Shown here: positions 44,513-55,500 of the stretch, in pieces
Layout: each line of letters starts with the position of its first letter
Position numbering within the stretch: position 1 is the stretch's first letter
From: Chiayiivirga sp.
GTDB taxonomy: Bacteria; Pseudomonadota; Gammaproteobacteria; Xanthomonadales; Xanthomonadaceae
Reading direction: 5' to 3'
Assembly (NCBI GenBank): GCA_022647565.1
Contig: JALCLA010000006.1
Span: forward strand, 1-64,000
DNA length: 64,000 bases
Position numbers and translations under genes: made by a program
Notes under the pieces: generated by a model
Seen by the model: the letters and a program-made list of their open reading frames with translations, nothing else
What the model was told of the DNA's origin: nothing
The model's database searches: none

Positions 44513-46600
44513 TCAGGCCGAACGCTGGCCGTCGTCGGGCGCGCCGCGCAGGCGTTCGAGCAGGCTCTGTACCGCACGCTGCAGCAGGCGAGTGTTCTCG
44601 AGTACCCGGGTGAGGCCACGCTCGATTTCGGCGGCGAGCCGTTCCGGGCTGAGCTCGTCCACGCGCAGGCCGTTGCGATTGACGAACAGGCAGCGCCCAC
44701 TGAACGGGCTGCTCCAGCTCAACTTGGCGCGCTCGCCCTGGCGGGCACTGAACTCGAACCAGGTGCCCGGCGGCAGCGACCGGATCTGGCTCACCAGGTG
44801 GGCGTCGACCGCGTCTGTGGCGGGCTGGTCTTCGAGTTCGTGCTCGGCCCAGGTGTGGCTGAAATCGGCGGTGCCAAGCGCGTGGTCGATTTCGAACACG
44901 AAGGCCGGCACCTGGGCGCGGCGTCGCAGCGAGCCCAGGAACTGGCGCAGTTCGCCAGCGAGGCGCTCGATCTCGCGGTCGTGCCAGGCCACCGCCTGCA
45001 GGCCCTGGCGCAGCTCGTCCTCCAGTTGTTCCTCGTTGTCACGCAGGCGTGATTCGTCCGGACTGCTGCTGCCTTGCTCATCGCACCAGAGCAATTCATC
45101 GACGAAGGCCAGCGCGGCGCGAAAGGCTTCGCCCTGCTCGCCCTGGCGCAGCCAGCTGAGCACCAGGTAGTTGGCCCACGGGCCGCGGATGAGCTGCCGG
45201 ATCCAGGGCAGCGGCAAGTGGCGCGACAGGCGCCGCTCCAGCATGGCCGCCACGCGGTGCCGTGCAATGCGCAGGCGCTCGCGTCCGAGCGCGGCCTCGA
45301 TCGCGCGCTGTTCGGCCAATTCGGCGCGGCGGCGTCCGAGCTCCTGGTGCTCATTCATGCTGGCCATCGCGCGTTCGAAGGCGAGACGCGAATCGCCGCG
45401 ATCCTGCAGCAGGGACTCGACGACGCGCGTGACGCCCTCCAGCCAGCGTTGCTCGGGATCGGTGCCGGGCGACCAGCCCACGGCGGCCTCGCCCACGTCG
45501 TCGATCAGTTGCCGCGCCGGGTGTCGCTCGGTCTGCAGCAGTTCGGGGTCGGACAGGGCCGCCTTGAGGAAGGGGATCTGCAGTCGCGTCAGCAGGGCCT
45601 GCAACGGTGCTGGCAGGGTCGGGTCGTGCCGCACGAAATCGAATACCAGTCCGATCATGTCGACGGTGCCTTCGTCGACCGGGCCCAGCGCGGTGGCTTC
45701 GTCGCTACCCGACCCCCGCGACAGCGCGAGCAGGTCGAGCTTCAGTCGCTGCGGGTCGTCCTCGCGCGGATTCAACCGATCCAGCGCACGCAGCAACTGT
45801 TCGCGCGGCATGGCGCGCGGCTCGGGCGCCGCCGAAGGTCGCGCCACCTGGCGGCGCGCCATCAAGCCGTGCAGGTCGCGCATCAGGTCGGGGGAGGGAT
45901 CGCTGGTGGTGCGCGGCGGTATCGGGCGCGGCAGCGGCTGCGCGGGCGGAACCACGTCGGCAGCGCGCGCTGCGCCGGGACCGGGCAGTTCCGGCAAGAT
46001 GCCGGCCGCGACCAGTTCACGATTGAGTTCGGCATACAGGGCTTCCAGCGCCCCCAGCACGTGCTGCTCGAACAAGGTCGCTGCGACCAGTCGCACCTCC
46101 AGCCCCGCGTCGAGCTGCTGCAGCGCCGGGCGGAACGACTGTGCCAGCGCCAGCGGGCCGAGCTGGATCGAGTCGTCCTCGTTCGGGGCCCGGTCCTGTA
46201 TCGCGGCCAAGCGGTGCTCGAGTGCGTCCAGCGGAACTGCCAGTTGCCGTGCCAGCGCATCGGCAGGGGCGGACAAGGCCAGCGACTCTTCCAGTTCGTC
46301 GAGCGCGACGAGGCCCAGCGGGGAACGATGCGGCCAGCGCCCGGCATCGCCTGCGGGGCGCAACTTTCCAACCACGGCATCGAGGTAGTCGCGCTCCACG
46401 TCGCCGCGCTTGCGCCGGCATTCGCGCAGCCCGTCGAAATAGAGTTGCTGTTGCGAACTTGTCCGACTGCGTTCGGCCAGGTCGAACAGGCGTACATCGA
46501 GTTCGTCGAACAGGGCGTGCAGGCGTGGCGCGAGTCGTTCGCGCAGGAGCCGTTGCAACTGGGACAGCAGTCGGATGCGCTCGGCCGGGTCAGGATTCAT
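44513..46600 (-). CDS. DUF1631 family protein
   Basis: A 695-residue cytosolic-looking protein with no membrane helix. It fits the DUF1631 family of gammaproteobacteria by length and by blocks such as [20 protein letters not shown] near the N-terminus, [20 protein letters not shown] and [20 protein letters not shown] in the middle, and [19 protein letters not shown] with [14 protein letters not shown] near the C-terminus. That last block resembles the end of PilZ-like domains in this family. The function is not established. The next gene on the same strand, upstream, is the Trm112-like gene 62 bases away, so they may share a transcript. Confidence 0.85.
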   Translation of the reverse strand: MNPDPAERIRLLSQLQRLLRERLAPRLHALFDELDVRLFDLAERSRTSSQQQLYFDGLRECRRKRGDVERDYLDAVVGKLRPAGDAGRWPHRSPLGLVALDELEESLALSAPADALARQLAVPLDALEHRLAAIQDRAPNEDDSIQLGPLALAQSFRPALQQLDAGLEVRLVAATLFEQHVLGALEALYAELNRELVAAGILPELPGPGAARAADVVPPAQPLPRPIPPRTTSDPSPDLMRDLHGLMARRQVARPSAAPEPRAMPREQLLRALDRLNPREDDPQRLKLDLLALSRGSGSDEATALGPVDEGTVDMIGLVFDFVRHDPTLPAPLQALLTRLQIPFLKAALSDPELLQTERHPARQLIDDVGEAAVGWSPGTDPEQRWLEGVTRVVESLLQDRGDSRLAFERAMASMNEHQELGRRRAELAEQRAIEAALGRERLRIARHRVAAMLERRLSRHLPLPWIRQLIRGPWANYLVLSWLRQGEQGEAFRAALAFVDELLWCDEQGSSSPDESRLRDNEEQLEDELRQGLQAVAWHDREIERLAGELRQFLGSLRRRAQVPAFVFEIDHALGTADFSHTWAEHELEDQPATDAVDAHLVSQIRSLPPGTWFEFSARQGERAKLSWSSPFSGRCLFVNRNGLRVDELSPERLAAEIERGLTRVLENTRLLQRAVQSLLERLRGAPDDGQRSA

Positions 46601-46662
46601 GCACGGCCTCCCTGCACACGTTCATCGCCGCAAGGACTCGACTTGACTTCCGCCTCGGGCTT

Positions 46663-46935
46663 TCATGCGGGGAAGCCTTCGATCTGGGTAGTGCCCACAG
46701 CCTGATCGCCCAGCATCACCGGGATGCCGTCATCGATGCGATAGATGCTGCGGCCGTCGCGGGTCAGCAGCCCCGCGGTGAAGGCGCGGGTGACAGGCTC
46801 GCCCTCGGCATTGCGCAGCTGCCCGGTTTCCACCGCCTTGTTGAGCGCAGACAACTGCGCCGCGCTCAACAGGCCGACGGGTTGCTTGCTGAGCGGGCAG
46901 CAAAGGATGTCGAGCAAACGTTTGTCGAGGGCCAT
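46663..46935 (-). CDS. Trm112-like / UPF0434 small protein
   Basis: A 90-residue protein beginning [20 protein letters not shown]. The N-terminal LLDILCCP motif, the middle helical insert and the C-terminal [13 protein letters not shown] are the marks of the UPF0434/Trm112 family (YcaR in Escherichia coli), here with a longer insert than the 60-residue YcaR. Eukaryotic Trm112 activates methyltransferases; the bacterial role is uncertain. It is divergent from purE, with a possible shared regulatory region at 46965-46995. Confidence 0.88.
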   Translation of the reverse strand: MALDKRLLDILCCPLSKQPVGLLSAAQLSALNKAVETGQLRNAEGEPVTRAFTAGLLTRDGRSIYRIDDGIPVMLGDQAVGTTQIEGFPA

Positions 46936-46964
46936 GCTGCCGATAGTGTGCCAATCCCGAGTGC

Positions 46965-46995
46965 GATCCTGCCAAGGATCGAATGCCGCTACAAT
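46965..46995 (+). promoter_or_regulatory. Inverted repeat and candidate -10 element upstream of purE
   Basis: GATCCT (46965-46970) pairs with AGGATC (46975-46980) around GCCA, and TACAAT (46990-46995) resembles a -10 element 25 bases before the purE ATG. The -35 (CTGCCA, spacing about 15) is poor. The repeat is not the classical PurR box. Confidence 0.35.
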
Positions 46996-47019
46996 GACTT
47001 TTTGTCGAAGAGCGCGATC

Positions 47020-47526
47020 ATGACCGCAGAATCAGGCCCGAATCCGCGCATCGGCGTGGTCATGGGCTCGCGTTCGGACTGGGAGACGATGCAGCACGCG
47101 GCGCAGCGGCTTGAGGCGCTGGGAATCGCGCATGAAGTACGCGTGGTGTCGGCGCATCGCACCCCGGACCTGCTGTTCGACTACGCCGCGCAAGCCGGCG
47201 CGCGCGGGCTGCGCGCCATCATCGCCGGTGCCGGTGGTGCCGCGCATCTGCCCGGGATGCTGGCGGCGAAGACCGCGGTGCCGGTGCTGGGCGTGCCGGT
47301 GCAGTCGAAGGCGCTGAACGGGCTCGATTCGCTGCTGTCGATCGTGCAGATGCCGGCCGGTGTCCCGGTGGCGACCTTTGCGATCGGCGCGGCCGGCGCC
47401 GCGAATGCGGCGCTGTTTGCCGCTGCCCTGCTCGCCGCCGAAGACGAGCGCGTCCGCGCGGCCTTGGCCGCGTTCCGCCGCAAGCAGACCGACGACGTGC
47501 TGGCCGTGCCGGATCCGCGTTCGTGA
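47020..47526 (+). CDS. purE: 5-(carboxyamino)imidazole ribonucleotide mutase
   Basis: A 168-residue protein. The ATG at 47020 follows GAAGAG. Motifs: [14 protein letters not shown] at the N-terminus, [34 protein letters not shown] and [20 protein letters not shown]: the N5-CAIR mutase active-site loops. With PurK it converts AIR to CAIR in purine synthesis. Its stop overlaps the GTG of purK (GTGA), so the two are translationally coupled. Confidence 0.98.
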   Translation: MTAESGPNPRIGVVMGSRSDWETMQHAAQRLEALGIAHEVRVVSAHRTPDLLFDYAAQAGARGLRAIIAGAGGAAHLPGMLAAKTAVPVLGVPVQSKALNGLDSLLSIVQMPAGVPVATFAIGAAGAANAALFAAALLAAEDERVRAALAAFRRKQTDDVLAVPDPRS

Positions 47527-48668
47527 CCACCGTAGGAATCCTGGGCGGCGGGCAACTGGCCCGCATGCTCGCGCTTTCCGGCGCGCCGCTGGGGCTGCGC
47601 TTCCTGGTGATGGATTCCGTGGCCGATGCCTGTGCCGGCCAGTTCGCGCCGATGGTGGTTGGCGACTACCGCGACGAGGCTGCGCTGGCGGAATTCGCCG
47701 GCCGCATCGACTGCGCCACCTTCGATTTCGAGAACGTGCCGGCGGAAAGCGCGCAATGGCTGGCTGAGCGCGTGCCGGTGTTTCCGAGCCCGCAGGCGCT
47801 GGCCGTGGCGCAGGACCGGCTGGCGGAGAAGACCCTGTTCCGCCGGCTCGGCATCGACACGCCTTTGTTCGCCGACGTGCCGACGCGCGCCGCGCTCGAT
47901 GCCGCGCTCGATCTCATCGGTGCACCCGCGATCCTCAAGACGCGGCGCCTGGGCTACGACGGCAAGGGTCAGTTCCGCATCAGAACCCGTGCCGATGCCG
48001 ATGCCGCCTGGGGCGCGCTCGGTGCGCAGGCCGAGCATGTTGGCCTGATCCTCGAAGGCTTCGTGTCCTTCGAACGCGAACTGAGCGTGGTGGCGGTGCG
48101 TGGGCGCGACGGCGAGTTCCGCGCCTGGCCGATCACCGAGAACTGGCACGAGGCCGGCGTGCTCTCGGCCAGCCTCGCGCCGGCACGCGTCGACCCGGCG
48201 CTGGCGCAACGCGCGCTCGACTGCGCGCGCCGCGTGGCCGGGGATCTCGACTACGTCGGCGTGTTCGCGCTCGAACTGTTCGTCTGCGGCGAGACCTTGC
48301 TCGCCAACGAAATGGCGCCGCGCGTGCACAACTCCGGACACTGGACGATCGAAGGCGCCGAGACCTCGCAGTTCCAGAATCATCTGCGCGCGGTGCTCGG
48401 CCTGCCCCTGGGAAGCACCGCCGCGCGTGGCGTGTCCTGCATGCTGAACTGGATCGGCACGATGCCGGAGAGTGCCGCGGTGCTGAGCGCTGCCGGTGGT
48501 CACTGGCACGACTATGGCAAGTCGCCTCGCGAGGGTCGCAAGGTGGGACATGCGACTTTGCGTGCCGATGCGCCGGTGGTGCTCGCTGATGCCGTGCGGG
48601 CGGTAGGCAAGGCCTTGGGCCGCGATGCTCAGGTGACGCCGGTGCTGGCGCGGTTGGCGCGTCCGTAG
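47523..48668 (+). CDS. purK: 5-(carboxyamino)imidazole ribonucleotide synthase
   Basis: A 381-residue ATP-grasp enzyme starting with the GTG at 47523, which overlaps the purE stop. The N-terminus [20 protein letters not shown] is the pre-ATP-grasp domain. The ATP-grasp part includes [56 protein letters not shown] and [20 protein letters not shown]. It makes N5-CAIR from AIR, ATP and bicarbonate. Convergent with the ABC ATPase gene; a weak hairpin lies between. Confidence 0.98.
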   Translation: MTTVGILGGGQLARMLALSGAPLGLRFLVMDSVADACAGQFAPMVVGDYRDEAALAEFAGRIDCATFDFENVPAESAQWLAERVPVFPSPQALAVAQDRLAEKTLFRRLGIDTPLFADVPTRAALDAALDLIGAPAILKTRRLGYDGKGQFRIRTRADADAAWGALGAQAEHVGLILEGFVSFERELSVVAVRGRDGEFRAWPITENWHEAGVLSASLAPARVDPALAQRALDCARRVAGDLDYVGVFALELFVCGETLLANEMAPRVHNSGHWTIEGAETSQFQNHLRAVLGLPLGSTAARGVSCMLNWIGTMPESAAVLSAAGGHWHDYGKSPREGRKVGHATLRADAPVVLADAVRAVGKALGRDAQVTPVLARLARP

Positions 48669-48685
48669 TCCGAAGCGGCTTGCGT

Positions 48686-48710
48686 CGTCCTCGTCGTGGC
48701 GGCGAGGACG
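48686..48710. terminator. Weak hairpin between convergent purK and ABC ATPase gene
   Basis: CGTCCTCG (48686-48693) pairs with CGAGGACG (48703-48710) around a 9-base loop. No T run follows on either strand, so termination function is uncertain. Confidence 0.35.
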
Positions 48711-48735
48711 TGCAAGCACGCGCTCGCAGCGGGCC

Positions 48736-49818
48736 TCATGTCGCCGCGAACGCGACCACGTGTTCCAGGTCCAGCCGCACGCGGAGGTGATCCCCGATAC
48801 CGTGCTGGTGATGGCTCGGGAACAGCGCGCTGACCTCCTCGCCATCGCCCAGGCGCAGCACGTAGTGGATCTCGGCGCCGCGGAACGCCGCCGACACGAC
48901 GCTGGCCTCGATGCCGTCCTTGCCATCAGGCTCGCTCTCGTGCGGCACGATGTCGTCGGGCCGGATCAACACGTGCACCGCGCTGCCGGGCGCGAAAGCG
49001 AGCGCCTGCGAGCTGCGTAGCCGGCCCAGCGTGGTGTCGATGCCATGCGCGTCGTGCACCCGGCCTCGCAGGAAGCGACCTTCGCCCACGAAACGCGCCA
49101 CGAATGGCGTCGCCGGGCGATGGTAGATGTCGAAGCTGCGATCGAACTGTTCCAGTTTTCCGGCATGCATCACGCCGACCCGATCGGCGAAGGCAAAGGC
49201 TTCGTCCTGGTCGTGCGTCACCAGCACCGCCGCGAGGCCAAGGCGCTTGAGCAGGTCGCGCAATTCCTCGCGCAGGCTGGCACGCAGGCGTGCGTCGAGG
49301 CTGGAAAAGGGTTCGTCCAGGAGAAGCAAGTCCGGGCGCGGTGCGAGCGCGCGCGCCAGCGCCACGCGCTGCTGCTGGCCGCCCGAGAGTTCGTGCGGAT
49401 AGCGTGCCGCGAAGTCAGCTAGGCCCAGCAGGTCCAGGGTCTCGCGCACCCGTGGAACGCGCGCGCCGCGAGCCAGGGCCTGCAGGCCGAAGCCGACGTT
49501 GCTGGCGACGTCGAGGTGCGGAAACAGGGCCAGATCCTGGAACACGAATCCCAAGCCTCGCCGCTCCGGCGGCTGTGCGCGGTTCGCGCTCGATGCTTCT
49601 TCGCCGCGCAGGTCGATGCGTCCGCGCGCCACGGGCTGGAAGCCGGCAATGGCGCGTAGCAGCGTGGTCTTGCCGCAACCGCTGGGGCCGAGCAGGCAGC
49701 CCAGTTCGCCCGCGGCCAATTCGAACGAGACGCCGCGCACCACAGGCTGCGCGGCGATCTCGCAATGGACTTCGTGCAGCGCCAGCAGCGGCGGTGCGGC
49801 TGGCGCGGCGAGAGTCAA
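48736..49818 (-). CDS. ABC transporter ATP-binding protein (Fe3+/spermidine-importer type)
   Basis: A protein of about 360 residues. No ATG is available; a TTG at 49818 lies five bases after the sodB stop, and another TTG at 49842 would overlap it. Walker A is GPSGCGKTT, the Q-loop region FVFQDLALFPHLDV, the signature LSGGQQQRVALARAL, Walker B LLLLDEPFSSLDA and the H-loop LVTHDQDEA. The C-terminal extension with HVLIRPDDIV and a TOBE_2-like region groups it with FbpC/PotA/CysA-type importers. No permease or binding-protein gene is adjacent, so it is an orphan ATPase here. Position after sodB suggests co-transcription; an iron link is tempting but unproven. Confidence 0.88.
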   Translation of the reverse strand: MTLAAPAAPPLLALHEVHCEIAAQPVVRGVSFELAAGELGCLLGPSGCGKTTLLRAIAGFQPVARGRIDLRGEEASSANRAQPPERRGLGFVFQDLALFPHLDVASNVGFGLQALARGARVPRVRETLDLLGLADFAARYPHELSGGQQQRVALARALAPRPDLLLLDEPFSSLDARLRASLREELRDLLKRLGLAAVLVTHDQDEAFAFADRVGVMHAGKLEQFDRSFDIYHRPATPFVARFVGEGRFLRGRVHDAHGIDTTLGRLRSSQALAFAPGSAVHVLIRPDDIVPHESEPDGKDGIEASVVSAAFRGAEIHYVLRLGDGEEVSALFPSHHQHGIGDHLRVRLDLEHVVAFAAT

Positions 49819-49822
49819 GTCT

Positions 49823-50401
49823 TCACGACATCCGGCTGGCAACGAAGTCCCAGTTCACCAGGTTCCAGAAGGCCTCGACGTACTTCGGGCGCGCGTTGCG
49901 GTAGTCGATGTAGTAAGCGTGTTCCCACACATCGCAAGTGAGCAGCGGGGTGTCGGCGCCGGTGAGCGGAGTGGCTGCATTCGGCGTGCTGACCAGGCCG
50001 AGCGCGCCGTCCGGGCGCTGCACCAGCCAACCCCAACCCGACCCGAAGGTGCCGACCGAAGTCTTGGTGAATTCTTCCTTGAACGCCGCGAACGAGCCCC
50101 AGGTCTTGACGATGGCGTCGAGCAGCTTGCCCGTGGGTTCGCCGCCGCCATTGGGCTTGAGGCAGTTCCAGTAGAAGCTGTGGTTCCACACCTGCGCGGC
50201 ATTGTTGAACATGCCGCCTTGCGACTTCCTGACGATGGTTTCGAGGTCGGCGTTCTCGAACTCGGTGCCCTTGATCAGGTTGTTGAGGTTGGTGACGTAG
50301 GTCTGGTGGTGCTTGCCGTAGTGGAAATCGATGGTCTCGGCCGAGATGTGCGGCGCAAGGGCGTCGCGCGCGTAGGGCAGGGCGGGAAGTTCGATGGCCA
50401 T
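49823..50401 (-). CDS. sodB: Superoxide dismutase [Fe]
   Basis: A 192-residue protein with an N-terminus nearly identical to Escherichia coli Sod[21 protein letters not shown]. Metal ligands: His in [10 protein letters not shown], His in VWNHSFYW, then Asp and His in [28 protein letters not shown] follows the family. The Gln in FNNAAQVW, from the N-terminal half, favours iron over manganese. It is cytosolic and converts superoxide to hydrogen peroxide and oxygen. Start ATG at 50401 with GGAGAG upstream. Divergent from grxD. Confidence 0.97.
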   Translation of the reverse strand: MAIELPALPYARDALAPHISAETIDFHYGKHHQTYVTNLNNLIKGTEFENADLETIVRKSQGGMFNNAAQVWNHSFYWNCLKPNGGGEPTGKLLDAIVKTWGSFAAFKEEFTKTSVGTFGSGWGWLVQRPDGALGLVSTPNAATPLTGADTPLLTCDVWEHAYYIDYRNARPKYVEAFWNLVNWDFVASRMS

Positions 50402-50579
50402 GGGCGGCTCTCCGTCAGGTGGATGGCTTGAAATGCCGCGCGCGGGGCGCGGAGGAACTACAATTCTAGCGCAGGCCAACGGCCCGACCGGGCCCAAGCG
50501 TGGCCTCCACCCTCCGACTCCTGCGTGAGCCGCCCCGAAACTCGATGCGGCGTCCAGACCCCGCCCCAAGGAAAGACCC

Positions 50580-50900
50580 ATGCCCATCCTCGATCGCATT
50601 CGCTCCGAGGTCGAAAGCCACCCCATCGTGCTGTTCATGAAGGGCACGCCGCAGTTCCCGATGTGCGGCTTTTCCAGCCGCGTGGTGCAGGCGCTGAAGG
50701 CCTGCAAGGCCGAGTTCCACTCGATCAACGTGCTGGAAGACCCGGAGGTCCGCGCCAACCTGCCGCGCTACTCGAACTGGCCGACCTTCCCGCAGCTGTT
50801 CATCCATGGCGAACTGATCGGCGGCTGCGACATCACGGTCGAACTGCACGAGAAGGGCGAGCTGGCACGGATGGTGGCCGACGCCTCGAAAGCGGCCTGA
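50580..50900 (+). CDS. grxD: Monothiol glutaredoxin Grx4
   Basis: A 106-residue protein starting [20 protein letters not shown]. It has [19 protein letters not shown] with the monothiol CGFS active site, [19 protein letters not shown] with the cis-Pro and GG glutathione-binding motif. Grx4 proteins carry or deliver [2Fe-2S] clusters. The ATG follows AAGGAAAG. It precedes the SDR gene by five bases and starts a short plus-strand gene group ending with the MarC-family gene. Confidence 0.97.
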   Translation: MPILDRIRSEVESHPIVLFMKGTPQFPMCGFSSRVVQALKACKAEFHSINVLEDPEVRANLPRYSNWPTFPQLFIHGELIGGCDITVELHEKGELARMVADASKAA

Positions 50901-50905
50901 GTCCG

Positions 50906-51655
50906 ATGCTGCAGGCTCCTGAATTCCGTCCGCCCGGTGATGCGCTGGCCGGGCGCACGATCCTCATCACCGGCCCCAACGGCGCGCTCGGTGACGCGGC
51001 CGCCAAGGCTTGCGCTGCCGCCGGAGCGCGCCTGGTGCTGCTGGGTCGGCGCGTGCCCAAGCTCAATCGCCTCTGCGATGCGATCGAGGCTTCCGGGGCA
51101 CAGGCACCGCAGGTCTATCCGCTGGACCTGGAGGGCGCGGGTCCCGACGACTACGCGCAACTGGCCGAGACGCTGCAGGCCGAATGCGGGGGATTGCAAG
51201 GACTGCTGCATTGCGCCGCCGAGTTCAAGGGCCTGGCCTCGATCGAGAACAGCGACCCGGTTGACCTGTTGCGCGCCCTGCACGTCAACCTCGCGGCTCC
51301 GATGCTGCTGACCCGCGCCTGCCTGCCGTTGTTGCGTCAGGCCGCCGATGCGGCGGTGGTGTTCGTGCTGGACGATGCCGCGCGCGTGGGTCGGGCGTTC
51401 TGGGGCGGCTATGGCATCGCCAAGCAGGGCCTGGCGGGGCTAATCTCGGTGCTGCACGACGAAACCGAGACTTCGGCCGTGCGCGTGCAGGGCCTGCGGC
51501 CCGGCCCGATGCGCAGTGCCCTGCGTTCCCGTGCCTATTTCGCGGAGAACCCGGGCGAGGTGGCGGAAGCGGCCCACTTCGCGCCGGCCTGCGTGCACCT
51601 GCTCAGCTACGCCGGGGCCGCCACCCGTGGCCGGGTGCTGGAACTCGAGGCCTGA
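50906..51655 (+). CDS. Short-chain dehydrogenase/reductase (YciK-like)
   Basis: A 249-residue protein with the Rossmann start RTILITGPNGALGDAAAK (the usual TGxxxGxG motif appears as TGPNGALG). LLHCAAEFKGL stands where NNAG is normal, and the catalytic Tyr and Lys are in WGGYGIAKQGLAGL (YxxxK as YGIAK). The Ser of the SDR triad is less clear: VVFVLDDAA occupies that place. It may therefore have weakened catalysis. Substrate unknown. It lies five bases after grxD and three before the MarC-family gene. Confidence 0.88.
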   Translation: MLQAPEFRPPGDALAGRTILITGPNGALGDAAAKACAAAGARLVLLGRRVPKLNRLCDAIEASGAQAPQVYPLDLEGAGPDDYAQLAETLQAECGGLQGLLHCAAEFKGLASIENSDPVDLLRALHVNLAAPMLLTRACLPLLRQAADAAVVFVLDDAARVGRAFWGGYGIAKQGLAGLISVLHDETETSAVRVQGLRPGPMRSALRSRAYFAENPGEVAEAAHFAPACVHLLSYAGAATRGRVLELEA

Positions 51656-51658
51656 GGC

Positions 51659-52255
51659 ATGACCACGATCTCCGCCGCCATCCTGCTGTTCCTGATCCTG
51701 GATCCGCTCGGCAACGTGCCGGTATTCCTGAGCCTGCTCAAGCCGCTCGCACCGCACCGGCGTCGCCTCGTGCTGCTGCGCGAGCTGCTGATCGCGCTGG
51801 CGGTGCTGTTCCTGTTCCTGTTCGCGGGCAAGGCCATCCTCGATGCGATGCACATCAAGCAGGAGTCGGTCTCGATCGCGGGCGGGATCGTGCTGTTCCT
51901 GATCGGCATCCGCATGATCTTTCCCACCGCCGAAGGCATCGTGGGCGAAGTGCCGGAAGGCGAGCCCTTCATCGTGCCGCTGGCTATCCCGATGGTGGCC
52001 GGTCCTTCGGGCATGGCGGCAGTGATCCTGATGGGCAGTTCCGACCCGCATCGCCTTGGCGACTGGAGCCTGGCCCTGTTCCTGGCCTGGCTCGCTACCG
52101 CCGTGATCCTGTTCTCGGCCACCTATCTCTATAAGGTGCTGGGTTCGCGTGTCTTGACCGCGGTGGAACGGCTGATGGGCATGCTGCTGGTGACCTTGTC
52201 GGTGCAGATGTTCCTCGACGGCGTAGCCGCCTACCTCGTCCCGAACGCGGTCTGA
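51659..52255 (+). CDS. MarC/YhgN family inner-membrane protein
   Basis: A 198-residue protein with about six membrane helices, starting MTTISAAILLFLILDPLGNV with the conserved DPLGNVP motif in the first helix. Other family marks are SIAGGIVLFLIGIRMIF, FIVPLAIPMVAGPSGMA, AAVILMG and RLMGMLLVTLSVQMFLDGV. MarC proteins have no proven transport substrate; YhgN is annotated as a NAAT-family transporter. It is the last gene of grxD-SDR-marC; the start is three bases after the SDR stop. An inverted repeat follows at 52273-52290. Confidence 0.93.
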   Translation: MTTISAAILLFLILDPLGNVPVFLSLLKPLAPHRRRLVLLRELLIALAVLFLFLFAGKAILDAMHIKQESVSIAGGIVLFLIGIRMIFPTAEGIVGEVPEGEPFIVPLAIPMVAGPSGMAAVILMGSSDPHRLGDWSLALFLAWLATAVILFSATYLYKVLGSRVLTAVERLMGMLLVTLSVQMFLDGVAAYLVPNAV

Positions 52256-52272
52256 TTCCCATCGCGGGGCCG

Positions 52273-52290
52273 GCGTGACCCCGGTCACGC
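52273..52290. promoter_or_regulatory. Perfect inverted repeat downstream of the MarC-family gene
   Basis: GCGTGACC (52273-52280), two bases, then GGTCACGC (52283-52290). It could be a small hairpin terminating the upstream operon or an operator for the receptor gene that follows. No T run is present. Confidence 0.4.
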
Positions 52291-52338
52291 CCCGTGGCGA
52301 GGCCCGTGGCCGGGGTAACAAATCTGCCTTCGGCTGCT

Positions 52339-52355
52339 GTTAAACTGTGGTTAAC
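52339..52355. promoter_or_regulatory. Inverted repeat GTTAA-N7-TTAAC upstream of the receptor gene
   Basis: GTTAA (52339-52343) and TTAAC (52351-52355) are separated by seven bases in an otherwise GC-rich region, about 150 bases before the receptor start. The AT-rich symmetric form suggests a repressor or activator site. The protein that binds it is unknown. Confidence 0.35.
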
Positions 52356-52505
52356 CGGATGCTGGGCTTGGGAATTCCAGGGGCGACCGGTAACGACGGG
52401 TTCGGAAATTGCTGCCGGGCGGCTCGCTTGCGATGCGGTGCGGTACGGTTTCGACGGCAGGGGCCGCGGACCTGACACTTTTTGGGCACATAGGGCATCC
52501 GACCA

Positions 52506-55500
52506 ATGAAGAGAAACTTCCGAGTCAAGCGCCTCGCCGGCGCACTCGCCGTTCTGCTTGCGACCTCCCCGGTCTACGCGCAGACCACGTCCGCCAGCCT
52601 GGCTGGCCGCATCACCGGCACCGACGGTGCGCCGTTGGCCGGCGCGACCATCACTATCGTGCATACCCCGTCGGGCACCACCAGCCGCGCCACCACCGAC
52701 GCGGACGGCCGCTACAACTCGCGCGGTCTGCGCGTCGGCGGTCCCTACACTGTGACCGTGCAGAAGGACGGCTTCCAGGGCGAGGCCTCGGAGAACGTAT
52801 TCCTGCTGCTGGGCGAAACCGCTGCCGTGAACGCCGACCTGGAAGCCGCTGCCACTACGGCGCTGGAAGCCGTGGAAGTGGTCGCGGCCGCCGGTACCAG
52901 CGTGTTCTCGCCCGAGAGCATGGGTGCGGGCACCAGCGTTTCGCGCCAGGACATCGAGGCCCTGCCGTCGATCAACGGCAACATCCAGGACTACATGCGC
53001 CTCGACCCGCGCGTGGCCTTCACCGATCGCGCCTCGGGCTCGATCTCGGCCGGCGGCCAGAACCCGCGCTTCAACAAGATCACCATTGACGGCGTTTCGG
53101 CCAGCGACACCTTCGGTCTGGAAGGCAACAACCTGCCGACCCAGCGCCAGCCGGCCTCGATGGAAACCATCGAAGCCATCGACGTCAGCCTCTCGAACTA
53201 CGACGTGATCTACTCCGGTGCCGCCGGCGCCAACGTCAATGCCGTCACCAAGTCCGGTACCAACGAGTTCCACGGGTCGGTGTACGGCTATTACCGCGAC
53301 AGCGACTGGTTCGGCGAGCATCCCATCACCGAGCGTGATTTCACCGAGTTCACCGAAGAAGAAACCTACGGCGGCACGGTCGGCGGCCCGATCCTCAAGG
53401 ACCGGCTGTTCTTCTTCGCCAACTACGAGAAGTACAAGCGCGGCAAGCCCAGCCCCGACCTTTCCGGCACGCCGCTCGGTACCAATGGCGACTTCGACGC
53501 CGCCGACGTGGCCGAAGCGCAGCGCATCGCGCGTGATGTGTACGGTTTCGATGCCGGCGAGTTGACCGGCAACGGCGACACCGAGCTGGAAGAGAAGGCG
53601 ATCAAGCTCGACTGGAACATCAGCGATGACCATCGCGCCAACTTCCGCTACAGCGACCTCGACCAGAATCGCGTGCGCCCGGAAGGCTCCGGCGCGGCCA
53701 ACATCTCGCTCAGCTCCAACTGGTTCAATCACGCGAAGACGGTGGAGAGCTACGTCGGCCAGGTGTTCAGCGACTGGAGCGACACCTTCTCGACCGAGTT
53801 CAAGGCCTCCTACCGCGACTACTCGGCGGTGCGCGTCACCCCGACCACGGCACCGGCCATCCAGATCTACTTCGACGATGGCAACAACGCCAACCAGATC
53901 ACCGCGGGCGACTTCATCCGCCTCGGCACCGAGCGCAGCTCGATGGGCAATGCCCTGCTCACCGAAACCTGGGATTACTTCGGCGCCGCCACCTGGACTC
54001 TGGGTGACCACGACCTGAAGTTCGGTGCGCAGTACAGCGACAACGACATCTACAACTTCTTCCTGCAGGATGCCTGGGGCAACTACAGCTTCTACGGCCT
54101 CGACGCATTCCGTACCGGTCAGTATTTCGACTACGACCTGCAGACCAATCCGACCAACCCGGATGCGATCCCGGCGCGCTACGCGAACAAGAACCTGGGC
54201 CTGTTCGTCCAGGATTCGTGGTACTTCTCGCCGAACCTGACGCTGTCCTTCGGTATCCGCGCCGACAAGCCGGATACCGATCCGCAGCCGGAATTCAACG
54301 CCTGCTTCGCCACGCCGCGTGTCGCCAACAACACCGGCCCCACCACCTGCCCGAATGGCGGTTTCGGCCTGGACAACAGCAACACCTACAACGGCGACTT
54401 CATCATCCAGCCGCGCTTCGGCTTCAACTACACCTTCGACTGGGATCGTCCGACCCAGCTGCGTGGCGGTATCGGTCTGTTCCAGGGTGATGCGCCGCAG
54501 GTGTGGACGAGCAATTCGTACCAGAGCACGGGCCTGAACTTCCTCAGCTACCAGAACATCACGGACTTCGCGAACGTGCCGTTCACGCCGGATGGGTTGA
54601 ACCCGAACATCCCGGCGCGCGGCAACGCGGTGCGCAACGTCAACGTCATCGCGAACGACTTCGAGCTGCCGTCGGTCTGGAAGGCGAACCTGGCGTTCGA
54701 TCATGAACTGCCGTGGTGGGGCATGGTGGCCACCGCCGAACTGCTGGTTACCGAGGTCGAGAACGGCCTGTTCTACAACTCGCTCAACCTTGGCCCGGGT
54801 TACCTCGGTCCCGATGGCCGCGCGCTGTTCTGGAACCCGTCGGCTCCGAACTTCCTGAGCACGGCCAACAACCGCTTCGGTCGCAACAGCTTCTTCGGCG
54901 ATGTCTTCCTGCTGGAGAACACCAACAAGGGCCGCAGCCAGCAGCTCACCCTGCTGCTGAACAAGCCCTACACCGGGGACAGCGACTGGTCGTGGTCGGC
55001 CGGTTACACCTACACCAATACGGATGAGGCAGGTGCGCTGACCAGTTCGACCGCCGGCTCGGGCTTCGGCAGCCAGTACAACTTCAGCACCAACGAAGAG
55101 CTGGCGAACACCGCGCGCTACGAAATCAAGAACCGCTTCACCGGTGCCCTGAACTGGCGTCACGCCTTCTTCGGCGATTACGCCACCAGCGTTGGCCTGT
55201 TCTACGAAGGTCGCAGCGGTCGTCCGTTCAGCTACATCTTCAGCGGCGATGCGAACGGCGACAACCGCACCTTCAACGACCTGTTCTACGTGCCGGCTGG
55301 CCGTGGCGACGTGCTGTTCGGCACGATCTCCAACTCCGGCGTGTTCACGGCGAATCCGGTGGCTGAGAATGCGTTCTTCACCTGGCTGGCCGGACGTCCG
55401 GACCTGGAGGCCTATGCCGGCACCTATGCGCCGGAAAATGGTTTCCGCGCCGGTTGGGTCAACACCTTCGATCTGCGCTTCAGCCAGGAGCTGCCCGGCT

